IMG/VR virus record: IMGVR_UViG_3300034954_001020
Span: 1-26,663 of that record
DNA length: 26,663 nucleotides
Direction: 5' to 3' (one strand)
Origin: a virus
A program made the position numbers and the translations under genes. Each line of letters opens with the position of its first letter. Position 1 is the stretch's first letter. Shown here piece after piece: positions 24,401-26,663 of this stretch. The notes beneath the pieces are model-generated. The model was not told where the DNA came from. It did no database searches and saw only the letters and a program-made list of their open reading frames with translations.

Positions 24401-26663
24401 ATCAGACCAACAGCAACCTCAGAGATCCAATCGTAGTTCAGTTCGATAAGATCAGCACATCTACGATGCTCGTCACGAGAAAGGTTGATGTCCTCAATGA
24501 TGAACTGCTTATTATCGTAGTCAACACTCTTAGCGGTAGCAGTAGAGTTGGTTTGACCAGTGTAAACACCATAACGCTCACGATCGCTCAGGATGAACGG
24601 CAGTTCCATGCTCATACCGAACGAGATGTTGTTCGTAGAGGTAGGATATGTGAAACCAGGTGTGAAGGTAGCAGTGTAGTCAGAGACTCCCTTCTTGAAG
24701 ATGATATTATCAACCCAACCAACAAAGTTGTTAGATCCAGCGTAGTCAGAACCAATCTTGAATGCACGCTCCAAGTAGTTGTTGTTGTCAGTGTAGTCAC
24801 CACCAACTTGTGTGCCATTGACCCACAGTTTAGTGATGTTAGTAGTTCTGGTAACAGCAACGTGATGCCAGGAGTTTGTACCCAGGTTATGAGCAGCAGA
24901 GATTTGATCAGAACCGTTATACCACCAGTTGATAGTAGAACCATTCAAATACAGAGCAGGAGATCCTGTCTCAGTAGATCCACTAGTGCGGCAATCCCAG
25001 AGGAACTGCACACCACTCAGAGTGGTAGGACGGATCCACATTTCGATGGTGAAGTCACCAGTCTCAAACTTCTGTACATCAGAGATCGGAGAAGAAATAT
25101 AACCACCAGCATCAATTCTCAGTGACTTGGTGCCAGATTTCTTTTGAAGACCAGTCAGAACTGCATTGTTAGCAGTCAGTACACTGTTGGTAATATACTC
25201 TCTGTCTTGCAGAGTTCCAGTGATAGAGTCAGTGAACAACCATTTCAGACCAGAGTTAGTGCCCTTCGCCTCAAAAGATGCACCAGAAGTTACACCTCTG
25301 ATAGTGTCACCAGGTGTGAAGAATCCAGTGGCACCAGGATCCTTGTAGGATACCTTGAACACACGGAGGTTCTCATTCTCTTGGTAAGATCCATCTGAGA
25401 TAACAGGGAGTGCGTTGATAGTAGCGAGACTACCAGAAGCGATAGTAGTTGCTGCCAATTCAACCAGGGTATGAATGCCTGCCTGAACGTCAGCACAGTT
25501 ACCAATGCTCTCGTTTCTACCAGAGTAGTAGTTAGGATCGTAGTATGCAGCAGCAGTGCCACCACCAGTGAATACAGCGTTAGATTCTGCATCAATGAAG
25601 GTATGTGCATAACCACCACCAGAGGAGATAGCGTTATTAGTAGCACTTACAAAGGTGTGTACATACTGATCACCAGCACCAGAAGCACCAACGTTTACCG
25701 TGATGGTATTTGAGGTGACCGAGGAGATAGAGAGGTATGCACCATTTGCAGGGTCACTAGCACGAGGATATGTGTGGTTTGAACCATTGTCGTCCTGTGT
25801 GCAAGTGAAGGTCAAACTATCTTGTGCGATAGTGATGCTGTCACCGATGCTCAACGAGTGAGTACCGATAGTCAGTACCATTACACCAGTTGCGGGGTCA
25901 TATGTAGCGCCAGTAGGTGTAAACTGTACCAGTGCAGATGCGCCAACGTTGACCTGAATAGTTGTTGCAGTTACTGCGGCAATAGGTAGGTCAGTATTGA
26001 AAGCAGGATCCCCAGTACGAGGATAAGAGTGGAAAGAAGCATCTCCGTCAGAAGCACATGTGAAGCGCAAAGCATAGGGCCTAATGCGTACGCTGTCACT
26101 AGTTGTGAGGGTATGAGAACCGATGGTCAGGGTCATCAGACCACTGGACGGAACATAGGCCGCGGCGGATACATCAAACTCTTCAAGTTCGGTAGTTCCA
26201 GCAGCAGAACCAAGATACGGACCAGCATAAGTGGTCGGATCATTGAGCATGTAACCAGTCTCAGAAGTTCTGGTGTTGACCTGAACATAGAGAAGGTTGT
26301 TGATTGCCTTACGGCACATCTCACCTGCTTTTCTGAAAGCAGTGATAGATTCTGCAAGTTCTCCAACCAGACCATTGGTGATAGGAACACCAGCATTGTC
26401 GAAGTATTTTCTAGCGAACTCAACAGTCTGGTAGTTACCGTCTCCTGCAATATCCAAAGCAAGAGCATCAACCATCAGACCAATGTCACGACGGCACTTC
26501 GCTTCGTTAGCACTGTATGCAGTAGGTTCTGTAAGATCAATCAGATCGTTCAGTGAACCTGCAAGCAGAACCTCAGATACGTTGTCAAACAGAGTTTGCA
26601 GCGCAGATTGTACGTCAGAGCAGTTATTGGTTCCATAGTTCTGAGTGTTAGAACCAGGGGTGC
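18493..26663 (-). CDS. Giant modular virion protein with LamG-like and Ig-like domains (partial, 5' end outside window)
   Basis: The ATG at 26475 is internal: the frame stays open to the window edge, and the upstream codons (NNCSDVQSALQTLFDN, DLTEPTAYSANEAKCRRDIG) match motifs repeated inside the protein. At least 2,723 residues are visible. Parts in order: a helical CRRD motif (26500); two beta modules with HxYPRxxDPA (25640-26150); a LamG/concanavalin-like domain (24640-25130: FTIEMWIRP, SWHHVAVTR, KLWVNGTQVGG); about five helical modules of ~110 residues ending in DLxxGGN (21635-24480), with a third HxYPR module at 22590-22870; TSGA-type modules (20590-20910); two NGVxQxPG modules (19330-19800); GxGY repeats (18980-19130); and an Ig-like domain (18520-18840). 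No enzyme motif is visible. It is probably a peripheral baseplate or fibre plate with carbohydrate-binding potential. I cannot equate it to a T4 gene. Confidence 0.88.
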   Translation of the reverse strand, partial: TPGSNTQNYGTNNCSDVQSALQTLFDNVSEVLLAGSLNDLIDLTEPTAYSANEAKCRRDIGLMVDALALDIAGDGNYQTVEFARKYFDNAGVPITNGLVGELAESITAFRKAGEMCRKAINNLLYVQVNTRTSETGYMLNDPTTYAGPYLGSAAGTTELEEFDVSAAAYVPSSGLMTLTIGSHTLTTSDSVRIRPYALRFTCASDGDASFHSYPRTGDPAFNTDLPIAAVTATTIQVNVGASALVQFTPTGATYDPATGVMVLTIGTHSLSIGDSITIAQDSLTFTCTQDDNGSNHTYPRASDPANGAYLSISSVTSNTITVNVGASGAGDQYVHTFVSATNNAISSGGGYAHTFIDAESNAVFTGGGTAAAYYDPNYYSGRNESIGNCADVQAGIHTLVELAATTIASGSLATINALPVISDGSYQENENLRVFKVSYKDPGATGFFTPGDTIRGVTSGASFEAKGTNSGLKWLFTDSITGTLQDREYITNSVLTANNAVLTGLQKKSGTKSLRIDAGGYISSPISDVQKFETGDFTIEMWIRPTTLSGVQFLWDCRTSGSTETGSPALYLNGSTINWWYNGSDQISAAHNLGTNSWHHVAVTRTTNITKLWVNGTQVGGDYTDNNNYLERAFKIGSDYAGSNNFVGWVDNIIFKKGVSDYTATFTPGFTYPTSTNNISFGMSMELPFILSDRERYGVYTGQTNSTATAKSVDYDNKQFIIEDINLSRDEHRRCADLIELNYDWISEVAVGLMKEKYSDFIIPGDSADGVGVQQGTNKCLRDTKEYILKAVVEDIRYGGNYNSVIAGRGYLTKEGGLNYVGNELLQSIYTWTELANVINFVITTTSADLETFNGTKYTELLRIPNNFTSPASSLVTNEITDLCNTIADIIGPTGDRFRDGGDAIWKNRDYISEEVVGWLQATYIKDINGNVYDKLVMPGYGEPYCLRDLKQHILPAVITDLITGGNSATQYVIDQYIDPNSQIIHIENELGPMLDAFDYTKKLVHHAINNTLLSFGTTAAGIGVSPEYQDDYYVAQYTQVPAYRDDTITIDTKGYESGSSSDITKNLDAADMLERNKHVIAKEAVYTMNGMSKYLDLAIPGGAQNCVDDVMDVIDAVIHDLRFGGNSRTWDAANLYLNPEDSSLKHVEAELDAALDTMKIAAEICILTIRNGFGRDNLYIYDPEGGGVDPVTGEPLSGGESIEQVDVQTYERNAVADRFIDAANIIDRNIRFIAEEAVAQGRAQFPSLNINGQSGSGGVELTPSNVTYNHTSGLLTIDTTPNHGLSTGNRITIRPGSLTFTCTQDSNATEHSYPRASDPAWGSSLAVTVVDANTLTVNVGVAAAEFQYAHTFVSAEQNAITTNGYIDCVHDVTDVLQAMVWNLKYGGNNKVFMASELYVSGSNLAHIVGVSTESIWILEKARDLAIQSMRGETITVTAGHGYTQKFYADLDYPPYSDGGYSITADTANPKCVNVADAITTLMTIVTDTITTPTDITDGTITKTMPYIWPVKYSPEMVERDVTVTYEGGSEWNQTCQTQATNIESLFDIVLNTITVAASGSPAPSHLTTVTRNTGYNSNAAYQYYTCYNVTSASETLFDLMSESLGGGSKSDKTAARRILFNSHVVAGKAFAEVQTAYPTTTADLAFGEELVKGLLYDLNTGGNVGILRLVNTWFDGEGNFIAFPDVTKQHLLWYVTRVSEYAKRILDDYNDVLVGGEFFGYDIYQDETHFGTGAIDNRFEYEKESTQFKIDSSLNAAYFAISRGTPPAQNSVQWTNNVHATNQRNLFDEGTDWNTDPDLIINTPTVEVGFENREHRIIIQRPNFYSRGDVLSYAIASGDVESAFGSQPYYYVLNATPSQFEVTTEIRHDARFRRFAVDTRLTGAQQLSSPVRSGIHRKATTYGTRDVDNPISGGFNLADVVVGTTSNASSEIVRTRNNEAEIVKMYRRYEIRVATGRFTVGERVQVQGAGSNYGIVLQTSTLTGDNSDEGWIYVENITGSFSATQVLEGVDSGETAELVGTGTDRMLINIDRGAFANGEIIFNKGNGAEATIVSYENSAGSLTSNLGGRITIDIETLQDNFIDGDIIYGSITDKILDIGNITKVGFQDIELNQFVHATQVVECDVNNVLRDQGFEGDFSAGDLVYLLSGSVPKIPGWTAMVTDYVYDPDNGIHKIWIANLQPYGAGADGSTTVDPAELLAGGTGLGRFENLNNFPIISCDIIGQTVTNYTSYGKVAGKAISGNTGRIWLEDVNGDFPSNLTIRSDYGWYAAVSQSKGLLGRCDRFFRGFDGTADSFKLTVNNGESYFPDPAGHLLVFVNGVLQPPGANYAYTAFSDQIQFTEPPTIGSEFIGYYVGKLRQLDDISFEFDSLRSSFNLKYQGGFYSLTLTEGVSSNTILPENNIIVSLNGVIQEPGVGYELVGSRIIFAEIPRAGSTFVAFSYIGSDADVIAATVVPPIEAGDILQIEGEADPREVALIESSNSLITFEYTGTVKGRNAEALADIKSGEITKAIITAPGDGYTSRPNVDVVSSTGFDGRVRALMGLMRIDVKTPGIGYAQPAVTVETTVDDDFVVPTGPAVNQGFDTYAGEGTDAQGNPIVITPGYINIVSQPVNVTVNQDQTAQFTIIAQFVNSSDNQVGTTALNYQWQRKQYGETDWNNITGSTLSVYTSNAAEQADDGDEFRVAVTAAGATPVYSNSVILTVQTGATIVTNFNPTQIFQ
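21635..24480 (-). repeat. Helical DLxxGGN repeat modules in the giant protein
   Basis: About five related units follow the pattern: a helix with N...I..EAV, then (often) IPG, then C..D....(V/I)..AV..DL..GGN, then A..Y. Clear GGN ends are VVEDIRYGGN (~24265), VITDLITGGN (~23770), VIHDLRFGGN (~23290), MVWNLKYGGN (~22500) and LLYDLNTGGN (~21680). A more distant copy lies at ~26430 (DALALDIAGDGN). Divergence between copies is high, so the array is old. Confidence 0.78.
22590..22870 (-). repeat. HxYPRxxDPA beta module, third copy
   Basis: This unit encodes SGLLTIDTTPNHGL, SLTFTCTQD, EHSYPRASDPA, TLTVNVG and YAHTFVSAEQNAI. It matches the module at 25640-25920, including a near-identical DNA stretch around CTCCTGT/GTCCTGTGTGCAAGTGAA, though it lies about 3 kb further along the gene. 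Confidence 0.8.
25640..26150 (-). repeat. HxYPRxxDPA beta modules, first and second copies in tandem
   Basis: Two adjoining ~75-95 residue units share this pattern: G.MTLTIGSHTL, a D.(V/I).I strand, LxFTCxxD, H(S/T)YPRxxDPA, and IxVNVGAS. The first has HSYPRTGDPA (~26015) and the second HTYPRASDPA (~25765). The second ends with YVHTFVSATNNAI, also found after the third copy. Confidence 0.8.

Noticed and set aside
26473-26475. ATG at 26475 as start of the giant gene
   Set aside because: The frame is open upstream to the window edge and the upstream residues match repeat motifs inside the protein, so this Met is internal.

Overview
The window looks like part of the structural (baseplate and tail-fibre) region of a T4-like marine cyanophage (a myovirus of Synechococcus or Prochlorococcus; the moderate G+C fits Synechococcus better). 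The reasons are a recognisable T4 gp8 homologue, a T4 gp9/gp10-like N-terminus, a giant DUF4815-type protein, T4-type late promoter boxes (NATAAATA) before several genes, and very large repeat-built virion proteins. Every supported gene is on the minus strand, so transcription runs from high to low coordinates. There is no tRNA, no integrase or transposase, no CRISPR array and no obvious host-derived metabolic gene.

Layout in transcription order. (1) 26663-18493: a giant virion protein, cut at its 5' end by the window edge (at least 2,723 residues), made of repeated helical and beta modules, a LamG-like lectin domain and a C-terminal Ig-like domain. (2) 18476-16872: a YHYH-domain protein with an Ig-like C-terminus. 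(3) 16846-15362: a protein with a T4 gp9/gp10-like N-terminus, a His-rich segment, three tandem beta repeats and a C-terminal cupredoxin-like domain with all four expected type-1 copper ligands. (4) 15362-13515: a 615-residue protein rich in GxGY/GGGGSGA repeats. (5) 13480-11945: baseplate wedge gp8, enlarged by two insertions. (6) 11940-4504: a 2,478-residue DUF4815-type baseplate or tail protein. (7) 4507-4256 and 4256-4044: two small overlapping genes with predicted coiled coils. (8) A strong UUCG-loop terminator at 4039-4011, directly followed by a perfect TATAAATA late promoter. (9) 3961-1: a long tail-fibre gene with an MTD-type N-terminal domain, cut at its 3' end by the window edge.

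The genes are packed tightly. Gaps are 4-34 nt or stop/start overlaps (TAATG, ATGA, TGATG), apart from the 82-nt terminator/promoter spacer before the fibre. Late-promoter-like boxes stand before the fibre, gp8, gp10-like and YHYH genes, and two of them contain the stop codon of the gene before. This suggests one late structural operon with internal re-initiation, and a separately promoted fibre gene.

The products probably assemble into one baseplate/fibre apparatus. gp8 and the gp9/10-like N-terminus are core wedge parts. The giant proteins probably form peripheral plates or fibres carrying carbohydrate-binding-type folds. The most unusual content is the pair of neighbouring virion genes with metal-binding-type domains (YHYH and cupredoxin), and the spread of the same small modules through nearly every structural gene, including inside gp8.
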